From: Mesorhizobium sp. ES1-1
Lineage (GTDB): Bacteria; Pseudomonadota; Alphaproteobacteria; Rhizobiales; Rhizobiaceae
Length of the DNA: 64,000 nucleotides
Direction of reading: 5' to 3'
Assembly (NCBI RefSeq): GCF_020164785.1
Contig: NZ_JAIUGX010000017.1
Coordinates: forward strand, 1 to 64,000
This document shows positions 1 to 7,276 of this stretch, piece after piece; the stretch's first letter is position 1, and each line of letters begins with the position of its first letter. The notes under the pieces were generated by a model that was given only the letters and a program-made list of their open reading frames with translations, did not search any database and was not told where the DNA came from. The position numbers were made by a program, and so were the translations under genes.

Positions 1-132
1 ATCCAGCCAGCATCTTGAATCACAAACAAGCCTCGATGGGAATCCTACGATTCTCCCAAAACAGGAAACGCTCTAGGATGTCGAAGCGGCAACCGTGCCG
101 TAAATCGTCTGTGCCTAGTCTCCAAACCACAA
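1..132. other. Window edge, no gene seen
   Basis: This is the left edge, lying downstream of the stop of the minus-strand gene ending at 133. I see no convincing coding signal, tRNA or terminator. Open frames here lack a ribosome binding site and overlap the neighbouring gene antisense. Confidence 0.5.
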
Positions 133-1233
133 TCAAGGTGCGCAGGCCGATTGCGGCATTGGCTGCAGCCGGTAGACCTTGTCGTCCGATGCTGTCTTGC
201 CTTCGGCAGATTTCGAGCACAGATCCACGACTGCCAGGCTGCTGTTCGGATTGGCCAGCATCATCGTGCCGTTGACGCCGCGCTTGAGGAAGATCTCCTT
301 CTGCGAGATATCGCAGGAGAAGCTGCTCGTCTTCGAACTCGCCGCGCAACGCCACTGGTCCGCTTCGCCCTGGCACGAATAGGTCTGCGTGACCTTTCCG
401 GATTTCAGCCGCGTCGTGATCGACACGGCAATATCGACGCCGTAGGGCCAGTTGGCGGCATCGCCACCCGAAGCAAAAGACGCCAGTTCCACCGGCCCCC
501 GGAAGACGCGGATTGATTGCGTCAGCTGGTTGGGATGCGACGCGAGGTGCGAACCGTCATAGTCGCGGCCGTAGCAAAAAGCCTGGTCGGGCTTCAGCCG
601 TTCGCGCAGCGGTGGCCCGAGCGCCGGATCGACGGGATCGATGCGCGCGAACTCTGCCTTGCATGTAGCCGCCGGCATCGGATCCAAGCGAAAATTGTCG
701 TCCTCCAGACCGAGCGCTTGCCTGTGGTATTCGGCGGCTCCGAGTTCCTCTTCCGAGCCGGCATCGAGATAGACATCGGGCTGCAGGTTCGACAGCATCA
801 GCCTGCCCTTGTCGTCGAGCTTGAGCGATGCAAGCGTGCGGTCGCAGTCCATGCCGCAATGGATCGAACCCGGAGTGCCGTCCTCGGACTCGCGATTGCA
901 CCAGCCCCCGGCCCATTCCGGCGCCTTGGCGCCGCGCACGGTGGTGGTGAGGAAGCCGTTGTAGGACGTGTCGGAGGGGGCCGGTTCCTCATTCGGATGG
1001 CTGACAGGATCACGGCCGTAGTAGAAGAAGATTCGCGCCACCTTCTGCTTCGGATGGGCCTTGAGATGCGCGGCGTCGTAGACGCGGCCGAAACAGGCAT
1101 CCGCCCCGTTCGGGCTGAGTTCGGTGAGCTTCGGTGCCTCATCGGCCCGGACCACGCCAATTGGCAAACCCAGCAGCACCAAGCCGAACCCGATCCGGGC
1201 GGTGCTCTTCCATGCTCCAACCCCGAACGCCAA
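133..1233 (-). CDS. Secreted hypothetical protein with two copies of a Cys-containing domain
   Basis: Predicted 366-residue exported protein of unknown function. Residues 12-31 form a hydrophobic signal peptide ending near VVRA-DE. The mature part holds two related halves: one opens ACFGRVYDAAHLKAHP (about residue 47) and closes FRLDPMPAATC, the other opens AFCYGRDYDGSHLASHP and closes YRLQPMPQSAC. Both contain further cysteines, so periplasmic disulfides are likely. The start is TTG, chosen because a strong GAGGGGGG ribosome binding site lies just upstream and no in-frame ATG precedes the signal peptide. It diverges from the DsrE-family gene. I do not recognise the family. Confidence 0.75.
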   Translation of the reverse strand: MAFGVGAWKSTARIGFGLVLLGLPIGVVRADEAPKLTELSPNGADACFGRVYDAAHLKAHPKQKVARIFFYYGRDPVSHPNEEPAPSDTSYNGFLTTTVRGAKAPEWAGGWCNRESEDGTPGSIHCGMDCDRTLASLKLDDKGRLMLSNLQPDVYLDAGSEEELGAAEYHRQALGLEDDNFRLDPMPAATCKAEFARIDPVDPALGPPLRERLKPDQAFCYGRDYDGSHLASHPNQLTQSIRVFRGPVELASFASGGDAANWPYGVDIAVSITTRLKSGKVTQTYSCQGEADQWRCAASSKTSSFSCDISQKEIFLKRGVNGTMMLANPNSSLAVVDLCSKSAEGKTASDDKVYRLQPMPQSACAP

Positions 1234-1331
1234 TTGACCCCCCCTCGCATGACAGGACGCAGCGTCATTTTATGCTAGTATCGAGCCCGGAGCCACGCAT
1301 TTTGCAGGCGAACCTGGCGGAGGAGGACATT

Positions 1332-1769
1332 ATGCGCCGACGCGATTTGTTCAGCGCGGTTCTGACTGGTGCCGGCACACTTTCTGGCCTGCGGGTGGCG
1401 CGGGCCGCGGCACCACAGGCATCGAGGCAGAAGGTCGCCTATCACCTGAGCGATCTCGACAAGGTCAATTTCGTTCTCGGCAACATCAAGAACCATTTCG
1501 AAGGCACGGGCGGTAATGTTGAGATCACCCTGGTTGTGCACGGTCCCGCACTCGCCGCGTTCAGATCCAAGGGCATGTCAGCTGCCATTTCGGGACGTTT
1601 CGCCGGCTTGGTGCGACAGGGTCTGCAGGCTCATGCCTGTGCCAACACCATGCAGGGCATGGACATTTCTCTCGCCGACCTGCTCGACGGTTTCCACGCC
1701 GCCGACAAGGGTGGCGTCGTCAAGCTCGCGGAGCTGCAAAGCCAGGGTTATGCCTATCTGCGTCCCTGA
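1332..1769 (+). CDS. DsrE-family protein with Tat-like signal peptide
   Basis: 145-residue protein. The N-terminus MRRRDLFSAV followed by a hydrophobic stretch and an ARA-A cleavage site looks like a twin-arginine signal, so a periplasmic location is inferred. The remainder (AYHLSDLDKVNFVLGNIKNH, VVHGPAL, then a Cys near CANTMQGM) matches the DsrE/DsrF-like fold used in sulfur transfer and related redox roles. The substrate is unknown. The ATG is preceded by GGAGGAGG, so this start is preferred over upstream in-frame codons. It heads a same-strand run with an SDR and a monooxygenase-like gene. Confidence 0.75.
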   Translation: MRRRDLFSAVLTGAGTLSGLRVARAAAPQASRQKVAYHLSDLDKVNFVLGNIKNHFEGTGGNVEITLVVHGPALAAFRSKGMSAAISGRFAGLVRQGLQAHACANTMQGMDISLADLLDGFHAADKGGVVKLAELQSQGYAYLRP

Positions 1770-1830
1770 GGCTTGAACACCCGGGCCGCAACGGCCTACG
1801 AAGAATGAGCGGACTTCAGGAGGAACGAAA

Positions 1831-2613
1831 ATGCCAGCCACCACGCCCCTCAACATCCCCGATCTCGCCGGCAAGGCGGTGTTGATCACCGGAGCATCCA
1901 CCGGCATCGGCGCCGCCCTTGCCCGCGCCTATGCGGCGCAGGGCTGCAAGGTGGCGCTCCACTACAACTCCAGCCGCGACGCCGCCGAAACGCTCGCCAA
2001 GACAATTGGCGACGAAGGCGGCGAAGTCTTCCTCGTCCAGGGCGATTTCTCGGTTAGCGCCGATGTCGAGCGCGTTGTCGAGGAAAGTGCCGCGCATTTC
2101 GGCCGCCTCGACGGCTTGGTCAACAATGCCGGCGGCATGCTTGGCCGCGTGCCCTACGGCGAACAGACCGAGGCACATTATGACGCCGTCATGGACCTCA
2201 ACGCGCGTTCGGTGCTGACCGCGTCACGCAAGGCGATACCGTGGCTGAAGAAACAGGGTGGCTTCATCGTCAACACGTCGTCCATTGCGGCCCGCAACGG
2301 CGCCGCTGGCGGCGCGGGGCTCTATGGTTCGGCCAAGGCGTTCGTCTCCAACGTGACCCGCGGCATGGCCAAGGAACTGATCGGCTTCGGCATCCGCGTC
2401 AACGCGGTGGCGCCGGGCGTCATCCTGACACCGTTCCATGAACGCTACTCCACAGAGGAGCAGATCAAGGGCATGGTCGGTACTATCCCGCAGGGCCGCG
2501 CAGGCACCGCACAGGACTGCGTCGGAGCCTATCTCTTTCTGTCGTCCGATCTTTTGAGCGGCTACATCATCGGCCAGGTGATCGAGGTCAATGGCGGCCA
2601 GTTGATGCCCTGA
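1831..2613 (+). CDS. SDR-family NAD(P)-dependent oxidoreductase
   Basis: 260-residue classical short-chain dehydrogenase. The Rossmann motif TGASTGIG is at about residues 20-27, NNAGG near residue 97, a serine in NTSSIAA and the catalytic YGSAK about 13 residues later. The C-terminus has the usual substrate-loop sequence (APGVILTPFHERYS) and ends GQVIEVNGGQLMP, as in FabG-like members. The substrate cannot be read from sequence. An AGGAGG site precedes the ATG. It lies 61 bp after the DsrE-like gene and 58 bp before a YgiN-like monooxygenase gene, so the three may be co-transcribed. Confidence 0.9.
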   Translation: MPATTPLNIPDLAGKAVLITGASTGIGAALARAYAAQGCKVALHYNSSRDAAETLAKTIGDEGGEVFLVQGDFSVSADVERVVEESAAHFGRLDGLVNNAGGMLGRVPYGEQTEAHYDAVMDLNARSVLTASRKAIPWLKKQGGFIVNTSSIAARNGAAGGAGLYGSAKAFVSNVTRGMAKELIGFGIRVNAVAPGVILTPFHERYSTEEQIKGMVGTIPQGRAGTAQDCVGAYLFLSSDLLSGYIIGQVIEVNGGQLMP

Positions 2614-2671
2614 GCGGCCCATATCATACTGGCCCCGCACATTCTGTTGGGGCCTTCCGGGGAGGACGCCA

Positions 2672-2965
2672 ATGTACGGACTGATCGGCAAGATGCGGGC
2701 GGCGGGCGGCCAGCGCGATGCGATCTTGGAGCTCTTGCGCGACAGCACCCGCGCCCTGCCCGGCTGTCTCAGCTACATTGTCGCCACAGACCCGGCCGAT
2801 GCCGATGCGATCTGGGTCACCGAAGTTTGGATTGATGCCGAAAGCCACAAGAACTCGCTGCAGCTTCCGGACGTCCAGGCGGCGATCGCCAAGGCGCGAC
2901 CCTTCATCGCCGGCTTCGAATTCCAGGTCGAGACGAACCCGGTAGGCGGCTTCGGGCTGCCGTAG
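2672..2965 (+). CDS. YgiN-like antibiotic biosynthesis monooxygenase domain protein
   Basis: 97-residue single-domain protein of the dimeric alpha/beta ABM ferredoxin-like fold. Recognisable features are the N-terminal GLIGKMRAAGGQRDAILELL, the CLSYIVATDPADADAIWVTEVWIDAESH core, and a C-terminal strand. Relatives include YgiN-type quinol monooxygenases, which act on quinols or phenols without cofactor. A GGGGAGG site precedes the ATG. It follows the SDR gene on the same strand, suggesting a small redox operon acting on an aromatic or quinone substrate; that last step is inference. Confidence 0.8.
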   Translation: MYGLIGKMRAAGGQRDAILELLRDSTRALPGCLSYIVATDPADADAIWVTEVWIDAESHKNSLQLPDVQAAIAKARPFIAGFEFQVETNPVGGFGLP

Positions 2966-3089
2966 AACCGGACTGATTGATCCGAGCCAACATCTCGCAA
3001 AAGCCGGAATCGACAGTTCGCGAACAATCCTTGCAATGTTCAGAGAACGAACTAAGTTCTGTGGACTAAGTTCACCGGGAGCAGCGGCG

Positions 3090-3332
3090 ATGCGGACCGT
3101 CAACATTCACAATGCGAAGACCAACCTTTCCCGTCTCGTTGATCTAGCCGCCAAAGGTGAGCCGTTCGTTATTGCCAAGGCAGGCAAGCCGCTGGTCAAA
3201 GTCGTTCCTCTTGATTCGCCCGCCTTGCAGGTGCGGAGGATCGGTTTCATGGCCGGCCAGCTTTCCGTCCCTGACGACTTCGACCGTATGGGCAGCGACG
3301 ACATCGAGCAGTTGTTCGGTTCCAAGACGTGA
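3090..3332 (+). CDS. Phd/YefM-type antitoxin of a VapC module
   Basis: 80-residue antitoxin. The N-terminus MRTVNIHNAKTNLSRLVDLA with GEPFVIAKAGKPLVKVVPL is the Phd/YefM DNA-binding fold, and the C-terminal tail (PDDFDRMGSDDIEQLF) is the usual toxin-wrapping segment. An in-frame ATG exists at 3036, but family length favours 3090. The stop overlaps the toxin GTG start by 4 nt (GTGA), so translation is coupled. Such antitoxins neutralise the PIN toxin and repress their own promoter; the dimer probably binds just upstream. Confidence 0.88.
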   Translation: MRTVNIHNAKTNLSRLVDLAAKGEPFVIAKAGKPLVKVVPLDSPALQVRRIGFMAGQLSVPDDFDRMGSDDIEQLFGSKT

Positions 3333-3715
3333 AACTGTTGCTCGACACCCATCTGCTGCTGTGGGCGGCGGGCGACCCGCGACGGCTACCACTCGCGGCT
3401 CTGGGCGAGATTGAGAACCCAGAGAACGAATTGCTGTTTAGTGCTGCTAGTCTCTGGGAGATCGCAATCAAGCGAGGGCTTGGGCGCGATGATTTCCAGG
3501 TCGACCCGCATCTGCTCCGGCGAGGTCTCTTCGACAACGGCTACCATGAGTTACCGATCACCAGCCAGCACGCCATCACCGTTGACGGACTTCCGGCGAT
3601 ACATAAGGATCCTTTCGATAGGATCCTAATAGCGCAGGCAATTGCGGAGGGAATTCTCCTGCTGACCATGGACAAATTTGTCGCCCGTTACCCCGGTCCT
3701 ATTCGGATAGTCTGA
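3329..3715 (+). CDS. vapC: PIN-domain toxin, VapC family
   Basis: 128-residue PIN-domain ribonuclease. Acidic active-site residues are visible: D6 in LLLDTHLLLWA, the Glu of SLWEIAIKRGLG, and two Asp in DPFDRILIAQA and LLTMDKF. VapC toxins cleave tRNA or rRNA when freed from antitoxin. The GTG start overlaps the antitoxin stop. The protein is full length with all acidic residues kept, so the module is probably functional. Codon use is a little less GC-biased than in neighbours, consistent with a mobile addiction module. Confidence 0.9.
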   Translation: MKLLLDTHLLLWAAGDPRRLPLAALGEIENPENELLFSAASLWEIAIKRGLGRDDFQVDPHLLRRGLFDNGYHELPITSQHAITVDGLPAIHKDPFDRILIAQAIAEGILLLTMDKFVARYPGPIRIV

Positions 3716-3805
3716 TAAGATTCGTACCGCCAGATTTGGGGAGAACCACGCGTTTTTGACCCGGCAGGGGTTCGCACGAGCTGGCTTGGCGTCTAAGACC
3801 GGACA

Positions 3806-4909
3806 ATGGAGACCCCGGCTAACCAGCCACCCCCGGATCCGCCAGCGCTTGAGGTTATGGCGCGGATGCGCAGACATCGGCAATGGCTGGCGATCCTTAT
3901 CGTCTCCATCCTGTTTGCCGGTGCCCTGGAGTTGGCAAGCCTTCCGGCCGCACTCTTGATCGGACCGATGCTGGCGGCCATTGCCGCCGGCACCAATGGC
4001 GCCACCGTCCGTGTGCCGCGCCTCTTGTTCGGCGCCGCCCAGTCGGTGGTCGGCTGCCTCGTCGCCGGTTCGATCTCGGCCGACATCTTTCCTGTTCTTT
4101 ATGCCGAATGGCCGCTGTTCCTGGGCGCCGTGCTGGCAACCGTCGCCGCGTCCAGCCTGCTCGGCTGGCTGATCAGCCGCTGGCGCATCCTGCCCGGCAC
4201 CACCGCGGTATGGGGCTCGTCGCCCGGCGCAGCCACCGCGATGGTGCTGATGGCTGGAGCCTTCGGCGCCGATCAGCGCCTCGTCGCCTTCATGCAATAT
4301 CTGCGCGTCATCTTCGTGTCCATGACGGCGGCCCTTGTCGCAAGGATGTGGGTGGACACGTCGGGCGTCGAAGTTCCCGCCATTATCTGGTTTCCCCCGA
4401 TCGAGCCGACAGCCTTCGCCGCCAGCATCGCCAGCGTGGTTGCCGGCGGCCTTCTGGGGAAGCTGCTCAGGCTGCCCTCGCCTTCCTTCCTTGGCACCTT
4501 CATCCTTGGCATGGTTCTTCACCTCGGCTTCGGCGTGGAGATGCAATTGCCGCAATGGTTGCTCGCCATAAGCTATGCGATGGTCGGCTGGTCCATCGGC
4601 CTCAATTTCACCCGCCGGATCCTGCATCACGCGACACGCGCGCTGCCGCAGATTATCGCCTCGATCGTGATGCTGATCGCCTTCTGCGGCGGTCTCGCCT
4701 TCATGATCAGCCATTTTCTCGGCATCGATCCGCTGACCGCCTATCTGGCGACCAGCCCGGGTGGCATGGACAGCATCGCCATCATCGCCGCCGCCGCTCA
4801 CAATGTCGACATATCCTTCGTCATGGCGCTGCAATCCGCGCGCTTCCTGGTCGTGCTCTTGGCCGGCCCAAGCATTGCGCGGCTTGTGGCGAGAAATCTG
4901 AGGGAGTGA
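3806..4909 (+). CDS. AbrB-family integral membrane protein
   Basis: 367-residue polytopic protein with about ten hydrophobic segments arranged as two similar halves, each with a Gly/Pro-rich stretch (SLPAALLIGPMLAAI in the first, SPGAATAMVLMAG and SPGGMDSIAIIAA later). This matches the AbrB family of putative transporters (the duplicated AbrB membrane domain, unrelated to the Bacillus AbrB regulator). Its substrate is unknown. The start at 3806 has a weak ribosome binding site; Met at 3857 is an alternative. The gene is monocistronic as far as I can see. Confidence 0.8.
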   Translation: METPANQPPPDPPALEVMARMRRHRQWLAILIVSILFAGALELASLPAALLIGPMLAAIAAGTNGATVRVPRLLFGAAQSVVGCLVAGSISADIFPVLYAEWPLFLGAVLATVAASSLLGWLISRWRILPGTTAVWGSSPGAATAMVLMAGAFGADQRLVAFMQYLRVIFVSMTAALVARMWVDTSGVEVPAIIWFPPIEPTAFAASIASVVAGGLLGKLLRLPSPSFLGTFILGMVLHLGFGVEMQLPQWLLAISYAMVGWSIGLNFTRRILHHATRALPQIIASIVMLIAFCGGLAFMISHFLGIDPLTAYLATSPGGMDSIAIIAAAAHNVDISFVMALQSARFLVVLLAGPSIARLVARNLRE

Positions 4910-5036
4910 GCCGGCGTGGCTTGCGTCGTAATCCGCAATGCGGCGGAAGCATCCTTCGCAGAAGTGGGCACAGCAGCAACCGCGCTTGTGACGCCGCCCA
5001 CTTGCCTCCCGCAAGCCGCTCCTGTATGAGACCGCC

Positions 5037-5153
5037 ATGTACACGCGCGACGCCAACGCTTCCCGTCCGACCGGTTTTGCCGGCGAGACCGTGCGCGCGC
5101 TTGCTTCGACCCTGCTTCTCCTCGGCCTTATCGGCGATCGCCGGGTTCGCTGA
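5037..5153 (+). CDS. Leucine-rich leader peptide upstream of leuA (candidate leuL)
   Basis: 38-codon ORF ending 153 nt before leuA. Codons 22-31 include CTT, then CTG CTT CTC CTC in a row, then CTT, giving six Leu codons in ten, followed directly by Ile. It closes with DRRVR and TGA at 5151-5153. A GTG at 5091 could start a 20-residue version. Leu-rich leader peptides upstream of leu genes are the hallmark of ribosome-mediated attenuation. The ORF overlaps foldable RNA segments described at 5144-5197. No experimental support is available to me. Confidence 0.6.
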   Translation: MYTRDANASRPTGFAGETVRALASTLLLLGLIGDRRVR

Positions 5154-5197
5154 AGGAGCGCCCGGCGGTCGAACCGCCGCGCAAGCGCAAGCTCCTT
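5144..5197 (+). promoter_or_regulatory. Candidate leuA attenuator with mutually exclusive hairpins
   Basis: GGTTCG at 5144-5149, inside the end of the leader ORF, can pair with CGAACC at 5170-5175. That pairing competes with the hairpin GGCGGT (5164-5169) / ACCGCC (5173-5178). An outer stem AAGGAGC (5153-5159) / GCTCCTT (5191-5197) encloses the second hairpin. A ribosome stalled on the Leu run would alter which forms. No U-tract follows, so the output could be Rho-dependent or translational rather than a classic intrinsic terminator. Confidence 0.45.
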
Positions 5198-5306
5198 GGC
5201 CAGTCTCGAAATTGGCATTCACATCAAGCGAACGAAATCTGGTAAAGGCGCCGCTCGCCAACAATCCGCCTAAGTGCGGATCCGAGGGCCGCCCGGAGAA
5301 ACGAAG

Positions 5307-7094
5307 ATGAACGCACGAGAAGAAATCCGTTCCGAAGCAGCGGTAGGCGGCAGGGATGGAATATCCGCCCGCGACATAACAGGGTCAGCCCGGGGCATGA
5401 CAGGGTCAGCCCGGGGCATGCCCGACGCGGCCAGCAAGTATCAACCCTATCCGACCGTCGGCCTCACCGACCGCACCTGGCCGTCGAAAGTGATCGACAA
5501 GGCGCCGATCTGGTGCTCGGTCGACCTGCGCGACGGCAACCAGGCGCTGATAGATCCGATGGGCCACGATCGCAAGGCGCGCATGTTCGCGCTGCTGCTC
5601 GACATGGGGTTCAAGGAGATCGAGATCGGCTTCCCGTCGGCATCGCAGACCGATTTCGACTTCGCCCGCTGGTGCATCGAGGAAGGCAACGTACCGGCCG
5701 ACGTTTCGCTGCAGGTGCTGGTGCAGTGCCGGCCTGAACTGATTACGCGTACCTTCGAGGCACTCAAGGGTGCCACTAATCCGATCGTACACTTCTACAA
5801 TTCGACCAGCGAATTGCAGCGCCGCGTCGTTTTCGAGAAGGACGTCGCGGGCATCAAGCGCATCGCCACGGACGCGGCCAAGATGATCACCGACATGGCG
5901 GCCAAGGCCGGCGGCGGCTTTCGTTTCGAATATTCGCCCGAGAGCTTTACCGGCACCGAACTCGAGGTCGCGCTGGAAATCTGCAACGCCGTCACCGAGA
6001 TCGTCAGGCCGACTGCGGACAACAAGCTGATCGTCAACCTGCCGTCGACGGTCGAGATGTCGACCCCCAACATCTATGCCGACCGCATCGAATGGATGTG
6101 CCGCAATCTCGACAATCGCGAAAACCTGCTCATCTCGCTGCATCCGCACAATGACCGCGGCACCGGTATCGCGACCACGGAACTCGGCCTGATGGCCGGC
6201 GCCGACCGGGTCGAAGGCACGCTGTTCGGCAATGGCGAGCGCACGGGCAATGTCGATATCGTGACGCTGGCGCTCAACATGTACACGCAAGGCGTCGATC
6301 CGGGCATCGATTGCTCCGACATCAACCGGATGAAGGACGTCTATGAATATTCCAACCAGCTGAAGATTCCCGAGCGCCATCCCTATGTCGGCGAGCTCGT
6401 CTACACCGCGTTTTCCGGATCGCACCAGGACGCCATCAACAAGGGCATGAAGGCGCTGAAGAAGGCGAATACAAGCCTGTGGGAAGTGCCCTATTTGCCG
6501 ATCGACCCGGCCGATGTCGGCCGCAGCTACGAAGCCATCATTCGCATCAATTCCCAGTCGGGCAAGGGCGGCATCGCCTATGTGCTGCAGGCTGATTACG
6601 GCCTCAACCTGCCGCGCAACCTGCAGATCGAGTTCAGCCAGGAGATCCAGGCGATCACCGATGCGGAAGGCAAGGAAGTGCCGGCCAGGCGCATCTACGA
6701 GCGCTTCCTCGAAACCTATGTCGACCAGCCTGGCGCGCGCCTGAAATTCCTCGATCACCAAACCTATCCCGACACGCAGGTGAAGGGCCGGCGCGTGGTC
6801 GAGGCGGTCATCCTCGACAATGGCAGGGAGGTTACGATCTCCGGCACGGGAACCGGTCCGATCGACGGTTTCGTCGATGCGCTTTCGCGCCATCTTGGTG
6901 TCGCCATGTCGGTGCTCGACTATTCCGAGCATTCCATGCAGCGCGGCTCGAACGCCTCGGCCATTTCCTACGTGGAGATGGAATATCCCGGCGGCAAACT
7001 GTTCGGCGCCGGCATAAACACCAACATCGTCGCGGCCTCGCTGGAAGCTGTGATGTCAGCCGCCAACCGGATCGTCGCCAAAAAGGCGGTTTGA
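5307..7094 (+). CDS. leuA: 2-isopropylmalate synthase, long form
   Basis: 595-residue enzyme condensing acetyl-CoA with 2-oxoisovalerate, the committed step of leucine synthesis. The catalytic TIM barrel starts near residue 50 (TWPSKVIDKAPIWCSVDLRDGNQAL, with the R-D of the active site), and the metal ligands include the HPHNDRG motif. The C-terminal part carries the LeuA allosteric domain. It is the long, yeast/actinobacterial-like type. The N-terminal 35 residues are low complexity and contain an exact 21-bp in-frame tandem duplication (5379-5420, TGSARGM twice). The ATG at 5307 follows GGAGAAACGAAG; Met within the repeat could be an alternative start. Confidence 0.93.
   Translation: MNAREEIRSEAAVGGRDGISARDITGSARGMTGSARGMPDAASKYQPYPTVGLTDRTWPSKVIDKAPIWCSVDLRDGNQALIDPMGHDRKARMFALLLDMGFKEIEIGFPSASQTDFDFARWCIEEGNVPADVSLQVLVQCRPELITRTFEALKGATNPIVHFYNSTSELQRRVVFEKDVAGIKRIATDAAKMITDMAAKAGGGFRFEYSPESFTGTELEVALEICNAVTEIVRPTADNKLIVNLPSTVEMSTPNIYADRIEWMCRNLDNRENLLISLHPHNDRGTGIATTELGLMAGADRVEGTLFGNGERTGNVDIVTLALNMYTQGVDPGIDCSDINRMKDVYEYSNQLKIPERHPYVGELVYTAFSGSHQDAINKGMKALKKANTSLWEVPYLPIDPADVGRSYEAIIRINSQSGKGGIAYVLQADYGLNLPRNLQIEFSQEIQAITDAEGKEVPARRIYERFLETYVDQPGARLKFLDHQTYPDTQVKGRRVVEAVILDNGREVTISGTGTGPIDGFVDALSRHLGVAMSVLDYSEHSMQRGSNASAISYVEMEYPGGKLFGAGINTNIVAASLEAVMSAANRIVAKKAV
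5379..5420 (+). repeat. Two exact 21-bp tandem copies inside the leuA N-terminus
   Basis: Unit 1 is 5379-5399 and unit 2 is 5400-5420, identical and in frame, each encoding TGSARGM. A diverged half copy precedes them (SARDI). The repeats sit before the conserved catalytic domain. Confidence 0.95.
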
Positions 7095-7276
7095 GCACGG
7101 TTGGAGCGAAGGTCGGGGCCGCCAGGATCTGGCGATCGGTCCCGATCTTTGCGCCATTAACCACCGTGGGATTATCCGGTAAGGTACGTGATCGCATAAG
7201 AGGCGTATACTTGTACGGACGTGCTGGGCCTATATGATCGCGCCTTACCCTGTGCCGACTTCGAAAGGATCGACAC

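Noticed and set aside
3626..5218. Long minus-strand open frame of 530 codons opposite the AbrB-family gene
   Set aside because: Antisense to a clear membrane protein; composition is His/Arg/Gly-rich shadow with no domain.
5406..6932. 508-codon minus-strand frame across leuA
   Set aside because: Antisense shadow of the well-supported leuA catalytic domain.
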